This document shows positions 17,954 to 26,955 of a DNA stretch of 64,000 nt, in pieces. Source of the DNA: Winogradskyella sp. GTDB lineage: Bacteria; Bacteroidota; Bacteroidia; Flavobacteriales; Flavobacteriaceae. The notes beneath the pieces were generated by a model that saw only the letters and a list, made by a program, of their open reading frames with translations, did not search any database and was not told the DNA's origin. The DNA lies in NCBI RefSeq assembly GCF_028282165.1, contig NZ_JANQIM010000006.1, forward strand, positions 1-64,000, written 5' to 3'. Within the stretch, counting starts at the first letter, position 1. Every line of letters begins with the position of its first letter. The translations under genes and the position numbers were made by a program.

Positions 17954-19375
17954 TCAATCCTTAATTTCCTGTTGATCTGTAATCGTCTCAGCACCATATT
18001 TATCTACCAAATACACTAAAGCCGCCATTGTTGCTGCTCCTAACTCAAGTTCACGTTTATTAACATGTTCAAAGGTATCGTTAGCTGCATGGTGGTGATC
18101 AAAATAACGTTGAGAATCTGGTCGCAAACCTGCTAACACAATGTTATCATTTTTTAACGGCCCAATATCAGCACCACTACCTCCTTTCTCAAAATAATGT
18201 ATCAAGTAAGGTTTAAATAATGGTTTCCAAGTTTCAATTTTTGAAAACATCAAATCACTGCAATCGAAACTAAAGCCTCTAGGCGTAAATCCACCTGCAT
18301 CACTCTCTAAAGCAAAGATGTGCTTCTCGCCTTTTTCTTTAGCGACTTCTGCATATTTGCGTCCACCACGTAGTCCATTCTCTTCGTTCATAAACAATAC
18401 CACTCTAATACTTCGCTTTGGTCTTACACCGCTTTCTTTTAATAAGCGTAAAACATCCATGGATTGAACCACCCCAGCACCATCATCGTGTGCGCCATCA
18501 CCCAAGTCCCACGAATCCAAATGTCCCCCTACAATGATATATTCGTTGGGAAATTCATTTCCTGTAATTTCGCCAATAACATTATACGATAATACGTCAT
18601 CAAACTTCTCACAACTCATCTCAAAGAAGAATTTTAAGCTTGGATCCTTTTTTAAAGCCTCACTTAGTTTTACAGCATCATTGGTGCTAATTGCCGCAGA
18701 AGGGATACGTTGTTCTACAGGTAAATCACCATAACTCATACTGCCTGTATGCGGATAATCGTCTTGTCTAGAACTTAAAGAGCGAACGATGGTACCAACC
18801 GCTCCAAATTTTGCTGCTTCGGCAGCGCCTCTGTAGCGTTCTGATGCACAACCACCATAAGCCTGAAATGTATTAATAAGCTCTTGTTCCCAAGACTTAT
18901 TAATAAACACAATTTTGCCTTTGATGCTTTCTTCTCCCAATTTTTCTAAATCTTTGTAGGTTGCAACTTCTAAAACTTCCGCTTTTAGACCACCATTTGG
19001 CGTCGCTACTGACCCGCCTAAGGCACATATATTTACCTTATTGAGTTGGCCATTAGTTTCAAAATAACCCATCTCCTTTTGTCCTCTTACCCATTTAGGC
19101 ACCATTACCGGCTGCAACCATACCTTATCCAAACCTAACTTTTCGAGTTCCTGTTTTGTGTATTGCACAGCAAGCTCCGCATTAGTAGATCCTGACAAAC
19201 GACCGCCAATTGTATTGGATAGATAATCTAACCATTGATAACTCATACCGTTAGTTAAGGAGGTTTTGTAAACGGCTTTGAGGACAGCTTCATCAGACTG
19301 AGCTTTTAGATTTAAAGAAAGTATTAAACAAACAATAAATACCGTCCATGAAACTAACGTAAAGGCTTTATTCAT
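17954..19375 (-). CDS. Exported M28 family zinc exopeptidase (carboxypeptidase Q-like)
   Basis: A 473-residue protein with signal peptide (to about residue 26). A PA-type insert lies before the metal-binding core. Zinc ligands and catalytic residues are seen in GGHLDSWDLGDGAHDDGAG (His, Asp), NEENGLRGG (Glu-Glu pair), ESDAGG and DHHHAANDTFEHV (His). The order and spacing fit the M28B/PGCP group of amino- or dipeptidases. It probably degrades peptides in the periplasm or outside the cell. The start overlaps the end of the PPK2 gene by 8 bp, so the two are likely co-transcribed. Confidence 0.92.
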   Translation of the reverse strand: MNKAFTLVSWTVFIVCLILSLNLKAQSDEAVLKAVYKTSLTNGMSYQWLDYLSNTIGGRLSGSTNAELAVQYTKQELEKLGLDKVWLQPVMVPKWVRGQKEMGYFETNGQLNKVNICALGGSVATPNGGLKAEVLEVATYKDLEKLGEESIKGKIVFINKSWEQELINTFQAYGGCASERYRGAAEAAKFGAVGTIVRSLSSRQDDYPHTGSMSYGDLPVEQRIPSAAISTNDAVKLSEALKKDPSLKFFFEMSCEKFDDVLSYNVIGEITGNEFPNEYIIVGGHLDSWDLGDGAHDDGAGVVQSMDVLRLLKESGVRPKRSIRVVLFMNEENGLRGGRKYAEVAKEKGEKHIFALESDAGGFTPRGFSFDCSDLMFSKIETWKPLFKPYLIHYFEKGGSGADIGPLKNDNIVLAGLRPDSQRYFDHHHAANDTFEHVNKRELELGAATMAALVYLVDKYGAETITDQQEIKD

Positions 19376-20246
19376 TTTCTAATTGTTCTTTATATAAATC
19401 TATGTTAGCTTTTTCCTTTGCTGGAAGTTCTGGCTCTTTAATGTCTGTGTAAGTTTTTAACGTATCGTATAAAATTTTGGCGACAATATACCTTGCGGTT
19501 GGTTTGTCGTCTGCAGGAATACTAAACCAAGGCGCATGTGGCTTTGAACTTCTATTTAAAACGTCTTCGTAACATGCTTGATATTTATCCCAAAGCTTGC
19601 GCTCCTTTAAGTCATCGGAAGAGAATTTCCACTGTTTGTCTGGTCTATTGAGACGTCTTAACAATCTGTTTTTTTGCTCGTCTTTAGAAAGATTTAAAAA
19701 GAATTTAAAAATGATGGTCCCGTTTTCCGCGATGTGCTTTTCAAAGGCATTAATTTCTTCAAATCTCTTATCCCAAAAGGCATCGTCAACATCATCAACA
19801 GAGTTAATACCTGGCATATTTTCGTACATTAGATATTTTGGATGCACTCGAGTTACCAAAACATTTTCATAATGTGTTCTGTTGAAAACACCAAATTTCC
19901 CTCTAGCCGGCAGAGCTATATAATGCCGCCATAAATAATCGTGTTTTAATTCTAGATCGGTCGGCTTTTTAAAACTATGGGCCACAATACCTCTAATGTT
20001 AAATTCTTTGAATACCTCTCGAATTAAGCTATCCTTGCCTGCAGTGTCCATACCTTGAATACAGAACAAAACAGAATATTTGCCATGTGCATACATTGCA
20101 TTTTGTATCTCTGCCAAATCTTCGCTAACTTCCCTTAAGGCTTCTTTTAATTCACTTTTATCGGCTTTTAAGTCTAAATAGGTTGGTAAGTCCTTAATGT
20201 TGATTTTAGATGTAATTTTAAAATCTTCTATGGTAATATGCTTCAT
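19368..20246 (-). CDS. PPK2 family polyphosphate kinase / phosphotransferase
   Basis: A 292-residue cytosolic enzyme that transfers phosphate between polyphosphate and nucleotides. It has Walker A GMDTAGKDS (about residues 64-72), the conserved HSFKKPT and DYLWRHYIALPARGKFGVFNRTHYE block with Walker B Asp/Arg residues, and FFLNLSKDEQKNRLLRRL lid helix. It resembles the shorter, one-domain PPK2 enzymes; whether it phosphorylates NMP or NDP cannot be read reliably. Its last bases overlap the start of the downstream M28 peptidase gene. Confidence 0.92.
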   Translation of the reverse strand: MKHITIEDFKITSKINIKDLPTYLDLKADKSELKEALREVSEDLAEIQNAMYAHGKYSVLFCIQGMDTAGKDSLIREVFKEFNIRGIVAHSFKKPTDLELKHDYLWRHYIALPARGKFGVFNRTHYENVLVTRVHPKYLMYENMPGINSVDDVDDAFWDKRFEEINAFEKHIAENGTIIFKFFLNLSKDEQKNRLLRRLNRPDKQWKFSSDDLKERKLWDKYQACYEDVLNRSSKPHAPWFSIPADDKPTARYIVAKILYDTLKTYTDIKEPELPAKEKANIDLYKEQLENE

Positions 20247-20316
20247 AATTCAATTATAGAAGCTAAATATAATGAACATTTTGTAGATTTATAAGGTAAA
20301 ATCAACCAACCCTAAC

Positions 20317-21525
20317 TTGATATTTAGAAAGCTTCTTATTGCTTTTTTAGCAATACTATCTATAAGTTCGTTTTCACAGAACTTAAGTTCCATAGATGGA
20401 ATCAACAAATCACCCCTTAATAAACCTAGTATAGTCTCTACGCATCCGTATGGTATTCTTTTCTCAAGGTGGCAAGGTAATTTTCAGATGCAGCCTTTAG
20501 GTGAGTACAATCTAAATATTACTCTTGAAAGCGGTAATGTATGGTCCCCACCAGTGACGGCTTATATCCCAAACAATCAAGAAGATAGAGCATATATTAG
20601 TCAATTTGAATGGCACAGAAGAGAGTTCTTAATTGATGTAAATACTTTAGACGCTAAAACTATAGAAGCACAAAATGATGGTGTTATAAAAGGTCTAAGG
20701 ATAAATTTTAATCTTCCTATTAACTCTAAAAGTGAATTGAAAATCGGATTACGATCTTTCTTATTAACCAGAGGAAGGTTTCCATTTTCACTTATTACTA
20801 GTGATGACACGATAGAGTTTTTTCATGAAAATATTGCTGGTGGCGAAGATCCTTTTGATAGGCAACTTTATCCACTAAATGAAGCCCTTATTCGCTATAA
20901 AGACAGAAATGACAGAGTCATGACCATAGAAAACGGTGATTTTATCCTGAGTGGTTTTGAGTTTAGTTATTACAGATACCCAGCCAACGTCATTAAGGGT
21001 TTAAACGTCAACTATGGTGTACATCTAGGCATTAACACTTCTCAGTTTAATCAATCGTTAGATATTGGTGCATCTGCAAACATTATTAAAACCTTTTCTT
21101 TTAAAAATGACAACGCCTTAGGCATAGGGCTAAGTTTAGGAGGCACAAAAAATAATCTAGTTGATTTTAGTGATACTAATATGGATTTGAGCACCAATAC
21201 GTTTATTGGTTACCTTGAAAATCTTGTTGAATACAGTTTTTTGTCCAAAAACAAAGGCACACGACACAGTTTTGGAGTTGATTTTTATTTTCAAACCAGT
21301 TTAAATAAAAAGAGTGAGTTTGATTATTTAATTCCTACCAAAAACGGCACCTCATTTAAATCCTGGAATTCAGGAACCTCAAACCTGTATAGAAACAACA
21401 ATTACTGGACACTCATGTATACGTTAACACGAAAAATATCTACTACCTTTTATATTCAGCAAGACTTAACGGTGAATAATAATCCTGATATTCAAGCAGG
21501 TATCTGCTTATCTTTTAACTTGTGA
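20317..21525 (+). CDS. DUF3187-type outer-membrane beta-barrel protein, TTG start
   Basis: A 402-residue predicted outer-membrane protein. Signal peptide MIFRKLLIAFLAILSISSFS is followed by alternating hydrophobic/polar strands through to a C-terminal QAGICLSFNL that ends in an aromatic-containing barrel strand. N-terminal features (NKPSIVSTHPYGILFSRW, MQPLGEYNLNITLESGNVW) match DUF3187. No ATG exists between the upstream in-frame stop at 20284 and this signal peptide, so TTG at 20317 is the probable start. It is convergent with, and abuts, the sigma-54 regulator gene. Function unknown. Confidence 0.75.
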   Translation: MIFRKLLIAFLAILSISSFSQNLSSIDGINKSPLNKPSIVSTHPYGILFSRWQGNFQMQPLGEYNLNITLESGNVWSPPVTAYIPNNQEDRAYISQFEWHRREFLIDVNTLDAKTIEAQNDGVIKGLRINFNLPINSKSELKIGLRSFLLTRGRFPFSLITSDDTIEFFHENIAGGEDPFDRQLYPLNEALIRYKDRNDRVMTIENGDFILSGFEFSYYRYPANVIKGLNVNYGVHLGINTSQFNQSLDIGASANIIKTFSFKNDNALGIGLSLGGTKNNLVDFSDTNMDLSTNTFIGYLENLVEYSFLSKNKGTRHSFGVDFYFQTSLNKKSEFDYLIPTKNGTSFKSWNSGTSNLYRNNNYWTLMYTLTRKISTTFYIQQDLTVNNNPDIQAGICLSFNL

Positions 21526-22689
21526 TTATTTAGAAGCAAAAGCCTTTACATCTGACTCGCTTACTTCTTTGCCTCCTAAAATAATTAATCGTTCAACCAC
21601 ATTTCTAAGTTCACGTATGTTACCTGTCCAATCATAATTTTGAAGCAGTTTAATGGCTTTATCCGAAAACTTTTTTTTGGCATTACCTTGTTCTTCCGAA
21701 ATCTTGCTCGTAAAATAATCTACCAATAACGGTATATCTTCCCGCCTGTCATTTAGCGCAGGCACTTCAATTAAAATTACGGCTAATCTGTGATATAAGT
21801 CTTCTCTAAAATTGCCTTCTTCAATTTCCTTTTTTAAGTCTTTATTGGTAGCTGCAATAACCCTTACATTCACTTTAATGTCCTTATCACTACCAACACG
21901 TTGAATACGACTTTCTTGTAAAGCTCTCAGTACTTTAGCTTGTGCAGACAAACTCATATCGCCAATTTCATCCAAGAAAATAGTTCCACCACTCGCAGCT
22001 TCAAACTTACCTGCCCTGTCTTTATTGGCAGAAGTGAATGCACCCTTAACATGACCAAACAATTCACTTTCTATGAGCTCACTTGGAATCGCGGCACAAT
22101 TTACTTCAATCATGGGGCCTTTTGAGCGTTCGCTTTTTTGGTGTAACCAATGGGCTACCAATTCCTTACCTGTACCATTTGGTCCTGTAATTAGAACACG
22201 GGCATCAGTTGGCGCTACTTTATCTATCATATCTTTAATACGAGCTATAGCATTGCTTTCCCCTATCATTTCGTAGTTTTTGCTTACTTTCTTTTTAAGC
22301 ATTTTATTTTCTACGACCAATTCTTTTCTATCTAAAGCGATTCGCACAGTATTTAATAATCGATTTAAATCTGGCGGCTTAGATATATAATCAAAAGCTC
22401 CTAAACGCATTGTATTTACTGCTGTATCTAGATCACCATGCCCAGAAATCATTACCATGGGTGTTTCGGGTTTCATTTTCTTCACCGCTTCAAGCACCTC
22501 AACACCGTCCATTTTTGGCATTTTAATGTCACATAGCACCAAATCAAAATCGTCCTTCTTGATTTTTTCTATTCCAGCTAAACCGTCCTCAGCTTCTTCA
22601 ACTTGATAAGCATCATTTTCTTCGGACAATATTTTTACTAATACTCTGCGGATCGCAGCTTCATCTTCAATTATTAATATTTTAGACAT
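21526..22689 (-). CDS. Sigma-54-dependent response regulator lacking a C-terminal HTH
   Basis: An NtrC-class regulator of 387 residues. The receiver domain has phospho-acceptor Asp54 (LVLCDIKMPKMDG). The AAA+ domain has Walker A GPNGTGKE (near 168), ESELFGHVKGAFTSA (near 208, GAFTSA instead of GAFTGA), Walker B GGTIFLDEIGD and the sensor region NVRVIAATNKDL. It stops just after WTGNIRELRNVVERLIIL and about 18 more residues, so the Fis-type DNA-binding domain of usual 450-480-residue members is absent. It may activate RpoN from solution or use a partner. Neighbour spacing (2 bp, then 2 bp) suggests an operon with the DUF6268 protein and MscS upstream. Confidence 0.93.
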   Translation of the reverse strand: MSKILIIEDEAAIRRVLVKILSEENDAYQVEEAEDGLAGIEKIKKDDFDLVLCDIKMPKMDGVEVLEAVKKMKPETPMVMISGHGDLDTAVNTMRLGAFDYISKPPDLNRLLNTVRIALDRKELVVENKMLKKKVSKNYEMIGESNAIARIKDMIDKVAPTDARVLITGPNGTGKELVAHWLHQKSERSKGPMIEVNCAAIPSELIESELFGHVKGAFTSANKDRAGKFEAASGGTIFLDEIGDMSLSAQAKVLRALQESRIQRVGSDKDIKVNVRVIAATNKDLKKEIEEGNFREDLYHRLAVILIEVPALNDRREDIPLLVDYFTSKISEEQGNAKKKFSDKAIKLLQNYDWTGNIRELRNVVERLIILGGKEVSESDVKAFASK

Positions 22690-22691
22690 GT

Positions 22692-23582
22692 CTATATTTT
22701 AAATTTTAATCCTGTTCTTAAATAAAATGCATTTAGTTCATCTAACCTAAAGACTTCATCTGTATTTTCATTCCTTAACACATTATTCAACCTAAAGGTA
22801 TATCCTACATAAGTATATGCTATTAAATGTTTTGTAAAGCAATATTCATACCCAAGTCCGCCAACAGCGACAGAAAGTGATATATGATCAGCTACTCTAT
22901 CATTAACTACTATTGGCCTTTGGATATTAGCAAAATAACCATCTAGTGCCGCAAATGCCTGTAGGACACTATGCGCATTAAACGTATATTTTAAGTTAGA
23001 CTTTGGCACACCTACATTAAAAGACCAATGTTCATTGATGCGTCTAAAATAACTTACAAAAGGCAAAGGATAAGGTATCCCTGCCGTAGTATTGTAGGTT
23101 AATCCCAAAACCAGACGATATGGCCGTTTTATATCCTTAGCATCCGTTCTATCCTTAATAGCAAAAATACCACCATTTAAGAATAAATCTTCTGAGGTTA
23201 TCGAGTTCGTAAGTGTTGAGGCAATCCTCGGATTGATATTAAGTCCTAGCCTCCAATCATTCTTACATTTAAATGTATAACCTAAACTCAAATCTATAAT
23301 ATGCAATCGATTTAATTGATCTGTATTGAATGGGTAATCTTCTTCTAGATTAAGGATAATTCGGTTGTATTCACCTCCAACAACCAGATAGTCTTTATCT
23401 TTAATTTTTATCGGGTAATTTAAAACAGCCCTTAACCTGGTATATTGATCATCTGATCTACTACTTGGAATAAAAGAATATTCAATACGTGCTAAATCGG
23501 TAAGTTGTGCCTTTACAGAATGAATACAGCATATGGCTAAAGTTGCCAAAATTGTATAACATTTAGAAAAGCGTAAAATCAT
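22692..23582 (-). CDS. DUF6268-type outer-membrane beta-barrel protein
   Basis: A 296-residue exported protein (signal peptide to about residue 25, SVKAQ). It is made of amphipathic strands such as YLVVGGEYNRIILNLE, LHIIDLSLGYTF, VAVGGLGYEYCF and a last strand AFYLRTGLKFKI. The pattern fits the DUF6268 outer-membrane family common in Bacteroidota. It sits 2 bp from MscS upstream and 2 bp from the sigma-54 regulator downstream, so the three are likely one transcript. Function unknown; an envelope-stress link is suggested only by these neighbours. Confidence 0.7.
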   Translation of the reverse strand: MILRFSKCYTILATLAICCIHSVKAQLTDLARIEYSFIPSSRSDDQYTRLRAVLNYPIKIKDKDYLVVGGEYNRIILNLEEDYPFNTDQLNRLHIIDLSLGYTFKCKNDWRLGLNINPRIASTLTNSITSEDLFLNGGIFAIKDRTDAKDIKRPYRLVLGLTYNTTAGIPYPLPFVSYFRRINEHWSFNVGVPKSNLKYTFNAHSVLQAFAALDGYFANIQRPIVVNDRVADHISLSVAVGGLGYEYCFTKHLIAYTYVGYTFRLNNVLRNENTDEVFRLDELNAFYLRTGLKFKI

Positions 23583-23584
23583 CC

Positions 23585-24463
23585 TTATTTATTTTCAATA
23601 ATATGAATATCGCGTTGTGGGAACGGAATTGTAATATTGTTTTCCCTAAAAAGTTTATCGACTTCAAATCTGATATCGCTCTTTGGAAACGCAGCCATAA
23701 AACTATCATTAAGCGTAAACACTAACTTAAAATTTAAAGCACTATCGCCAAAGTCTGTAAACAGTACTACTGGTTCTGGAGTTGAAATGACATCAGGATG
23801 TGTATTTGCTGCTTGTAACAAAAGCTTCTTCACCAATTGTATATCACTACCATAAGCTACTCCAACGGATACGCTCTCACGTGTTAACGTTCCATTTTGC
23901 GTCCAATTGTATAACGAATTTGTTAAATATAAATGGTTTGGAATGACCAAGACCTTATTATCTATAGTAACAGCTCTAGTTGTTCTTAATTTAATTTCCT
24001 CTACTCGTCCTATTTTTCCGTCCAACTCAATGATATCACCAACATGAACGGTTTGATCTATAAGAATGAATACGCCAGAAATGATATCCTGAAATAAGGT
24101 CTGTAATGCCAGACCAACACCAATGAGTAATGCTGCAGACGCTGCAAAAATAGCCGTGACGTTAACCCCAACTGAATGTAATGTAATAAGCAGAATTATA
24201 AGATAAATGAGCCATCTAAAATAACCGTAAACCACATTGAATTTTCCCTTATCAGATTCGGGTAGATTTCTGGTGAGTATTCTGAATAAGATTTTTAGTA
24301 TCACTGTTGTAACTACTATGGCAGTAATTACAATAAATATATCCAAGATGGAGATACTAATATTTTCACCAAAGTCGATGTGCTGGTTCAGAAAATCTGA
24401 AATTTTTTCCCAAGTACTACTTTCAGTTACTTTATCTTCAATTTTTTTTAACTCTTGAACCAT
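23585..24463 (-). CDS. Small-conductance mechanosensitive channel (MscS family)
   Basis: A 292-residue membrane protein with three hydrophobic segments (about residues 30-60, 75-95 and 100-130). The pore-lining TM3 AASAALLIGVGLALQTLFQDIISG is followed by the beta-domain with HVGDIIELDGKIGRVEEIKLRTT and VLVIPNHLYLTN. This is the classical MscS core that opens under membrane tension on osmotic downshift. Located in a tight run of minus-strand genes 3 bp after an ABC permease gene. Confidence 0.93.
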   Translation of the reverse strand: MVQELKKIEDKVTESSTWEKISDFLNQHIDFGENISISILDIFIVITAIVVTTVILKILFRILTRNLPESDKGKFNVVYGYFRWLIYLIILLITLHSVGVNVTAIFAASAALLIGVGLALQTLFQDIISGVFILIDQTVHVGDIIELDGKIGRVEEIKLRTTRAVTIDNKVLVIPNHLYLTNSLYNWTQNGTLTRESVSVGVAYGSDIQLVKKLLLQAANTHPDVISTPEPVVLFTDFGDSALNFKLVFTLNDSFMAAFPKSDIRFEVDKLFRENNITIPFPQRDIHIIENK

Positions 24464-24466
24464 ATA

Positions 24467-25780
24467 TTAATACTTCAACCACTTGAAAAGCTCCTTGTAG
24501 GTTGGTTTCTTACCATACATTAAAATACCCACACGGTAAATCTTCGCTGCAAACCAAACGGCAAACATAAACGATCCTATTAGAAGTAAAAGCGATAATA
24601 CTTGTTGCCATGGAGGAACACCAAAAGGAATACGCATTAGCATCACAACGGGCGATGTCAATGGTATAAATGAAAATACCGTCGAAACTGTACCATGCGG
24701 ATCTTCGATTACTGTAAATACTCCAACATATACGGCTAAAATCAGCGGCATTAATATGGGCAACATAAATTGTTGCGTGTCGGTTTCATTATCTACAGCG
24801 GCACCAATGGCAGCATAAAGTGAGCTATACAATAGATAACCTCCAATAAAGAAGAAAATAAAAGCAATGACAAGATTCAATATTGGTAAGTTATTAATGC
24901 CGTTTAATATACTCTCTGCAATGGCCTGTGTACCTTCTGCTTGCATGGCTTGATTCATTATTTCTTGTTGCTGGCTTGATGCCTGAGACATATCAATACC
25001 AAAAATTGCGGATACAACAACCATTAATACACCACCCAATACCACCCAAATAGCAAATTGTGTAACACCTGCCAGAGATGTTCCTATGATTTTACCCATC
25101 ATCAATTGAACAGGCTTAACGGAAGAAATTATGACTTCGATAATTCTACTAGTCTTTTCCTCAATAACACTTCTCATAATCATGTTACCATATATTATGA
25201 TAAACATAAATAGCAGGTAACCTGCTATACCACCAAATGCTAGTTTGATAATATTATCTATTTTAGAAGTTTTTTCGCCATCAAAACTCTCCTGGGTAAT
25301 ATCTACATTTGTTTTAGAGGCTTCAATTTGGGCCAATGTTACACCATCTTTTTGAAGCTTCATTTCGCGAAGACGTTTTTCTATCTTTCGTTCAATACCA
25401 GAGATTACGGTTAATGATGGGGATTCTTCAGAATAAAACTTAATATTTTTAGAAACCTCATCTAAACTATCAACTTTGTCAATATGCAGCAAACCATATT
25501 CTTCTGTTTCTTTAACCAAAGTCATGGCTTCCTCTAAACTAAAATCGCTAAGGTTATTATACGTTGTATTTTCTGTGTTCTGAAAAACATCTTTCAAGTA
25601 ACCTGTTTCATCCAAAACAGAGATTGTGCGTTTTTTATCATTGTTTAATTGCGACAGGTAGGCGACAACGGCAATAAGCGCAATCATAATCAAGGGGCTT
25701 AAAAACGTCATTACGATGAATGATTTGTTCTTCACCTTTGTAAGATATTCTCGTTTTACAATAAGAGGTAGATGATTCAT
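24467..25780 (-). CDS. ABC-2 type transporter permease (NatB-like)
   Basis: A 437-residue inner-membrane protein with one N-terminal TM (about residues 22-43), a long extracytoplasmic domain (about 50-180), and five or so C-terminal TMs (IAGYLLFMFIIIYGNMIMRSV, IIGTSLAGVTQFAIWVVLGG, LVIAFIFFFIGGYLLYSSLY, LPILMPLILAVYVGVFTV). The ABC-2 membrane motif YGNMIMRSVIEEKTSRIIEVIISSVKP is intact. This layout is that of NatB-type sodium or drug efflux permeases. It begins 2 bp after the ATPase gene, its obvious partner. Substrate unknown. Confidence 0.9.
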   Translation of the reverse strand: MNHLPLIVKREYLTKVKNKSFIVMTFLSPLIMIALIAVVAYLSQLNNDKKRTISVLDETGYLKDVFQNTENTTYNNLSDFSLEEAMTLVKETEEYGLLHIDKVDSLDEVSKNIKFYSEESPSLTVISGIERKIEKRLREMKLQKDGVTLAQIEASKTNVDITQESFDGEKTSKIDNIIKLAFGGIAGYLLFMFIIIYGNMIMRSVIEEKTSRIIEVIISSVKPVQLMMGKIIGTSLAGVTQFAIWVVLGGVLMVVVSAIFGIDMSQASSQQQEIMNQAMQAEGTQAIAESILNGINNLPILNLVIAFIFFFIGGYLLYSSLYAAIGAAVDNETDTQQFMLPILMPLILAVYVGVFTVIEDPHGTVSTVFSFIPLTSPVVMLMRIPFGVPPWQQVLSLLLLIGSFMFAVWFAAKIYRVGILMYGKKPTYKELFKWLKY

Positions 25781-25782
25781 TC

Positions 25783-26715
25783 TTAATTGTTTTTTACGGT
25801 TTCAATAAAAATATCATTTGCCGTCGGAATTACTTCGACAAAGTGATGAACCTCGGCCTTTGAAGCTAAAAATGACAGCAAATCATTTGATGAAATAGAG
25901 TCATCTATTTTTACATTCATCTTTATATCGTCATTCAAGTTTTTAAACGTTGCTGGAAGCACTTCGAATTTATCTTTTATTTCTGTCAAAACAGCATTAC
26001 TGTTATTAGATTGCAAACCAACTTCAAAGGTATTGGTCTTAAACTGACGTTTGATATCATTTAGTTTCCCGTCTAAAATTTTCTTTGATTTATCAAGAAG
26101 TGCTATATGGTCGCAGAGTTCCTCGACCGATTCCATACGATGGGTCGAAAATATTACTGTAGCACCATCGTCTCTTAGTTGAAGAATCTCATCCTTAATA
26201 AGATTTGCATTAATAGGATCGAAGCCAGAAAATGGTTCATCAAAAATTAGAAGCTTTGGTTTGTGGAGCACGGTAACTACAAACTGAATTTTCTGCGCTT
26301 GTCCTTTACTAAGTTCTTGGATTTTTTTGTTCCACCAATCCCCTATTTCCAACTTGTCAAACCAATATTTCAATCTGGTTTTCGCCTCAGATTTTGCCAT
26401 ACCTTTAAGTTGCGCCAAATACAAAGCCTGTTCGCCAACTTTCATGGATTTATACAAACCGCGTTCTTCAGGTAAATACCCAATATCCCTGATATGTTCG
26501 GGTTTTAAAGGCTGTCCGTCTAGTTGAACAGTACCCTCATCTGGCATGGTGATTTGGTTAATTATACGAATCAGTGTTGTTTTACCTGCGCCATTTGGAC
26601 CTAATAATCCAAAAATACTGCCTTTGGGCACGGCAATAGATACTTGATTTAGTGCTTTAAAGTTTCCGAAGTTTTTGGACACGGAATCAGCAACCAACAA
26701 ATCATTCATATACAA
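25783..26715 (-). CDS. ABC transporter ATP-binding protein (NatA-like)
   Basis: A 310-residue ATPase with Walker A GPNGAGKTT (about residues 39-47), Q-loop, signature LSKGQAQKIQ (about 137-146), Walker B LLIFDEPFSGFDP and the H-loop FSTHRMES. The C-terminal extension after about 215 (the DUF4162-like region) is typical for the NatA group. It pairs with the permease that follows 2 bp downstream; together they form an ABC-2 exporter, possibly for Na+ or drugs. Confidence 0.92.
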   Translation of the reverse strand: MYMNDLLVADSVSKNFGNFKALNQVSIAVPKGSIFGLLGPNGAGKTTLIRIINQITMPDEGTVQLDGQPLKPEHIRDIGYLPEERGLYKSMKVGEQALYLAQLKGMAKSEAKTRLKYWFDKLEIGDWWNKKIQELSKGQAQKIQFVVTVLHKPKLLIFDEPFSGFDPINANLIKDEILQLRDDGATVIFSTHRMESVEELCDHIALLDKSKKILDGKLNDIKRQFKTNTFEVGLQSNNSNAVLTEIKDKFEVLPATFKNLNDDIKMNVKIDDSISSNDLLSFLASKAEVHHFVEVIPTANDIFIETVKNN

Positions 26716-26840
26716 AGCGATTTTCTATAAGAGGTTAGTGCGTAAATATATTAAATGTAAAGCGTTTATGACGTATAAATTGTTCACTAATTCACTTATC
26801 TTTAAACCCATACGTCATACATTGTTTCATAAAAACAAAA

Positions 26841-26871
26841 CCCACCCTTATGGTTAGATAAGGATGGGAAA
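26841..26871 (-). terminator. Second hairpin after dnaJ, terminator-like
   Basis: CCCAcCCTTAT / ATAAGGaTGGG (26841-26851 and 26858-26868, one mismatch). On the minus strand it is followed by TTTTGTTTTT. It may serve as a back-up terminator for dnaJ. Confidence 0.55.
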
Positions 26872-26884
26872 AAATTGCTATGAA

Positions 26885-26915
26885 AAAGAAAAATTACCGC
26901 TAATAAGCATTAGCG
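26885..26915 (-). terminator. dnaJ terminator
   Basis: A perfect 7-bp stem CGCTAAT / ATTAGCG (26898-26904 and 26909-26915). On the minus strand the T-rich stretch TTTTTCTTTTT follows after a few bases. It lies about 40 bp past the dnaJ stop. Confidence 0.7.
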
Positions 26916-26955
26916 ATAATTCAAAGATAGTATTTTTTATTTAACAGACGCTTTT

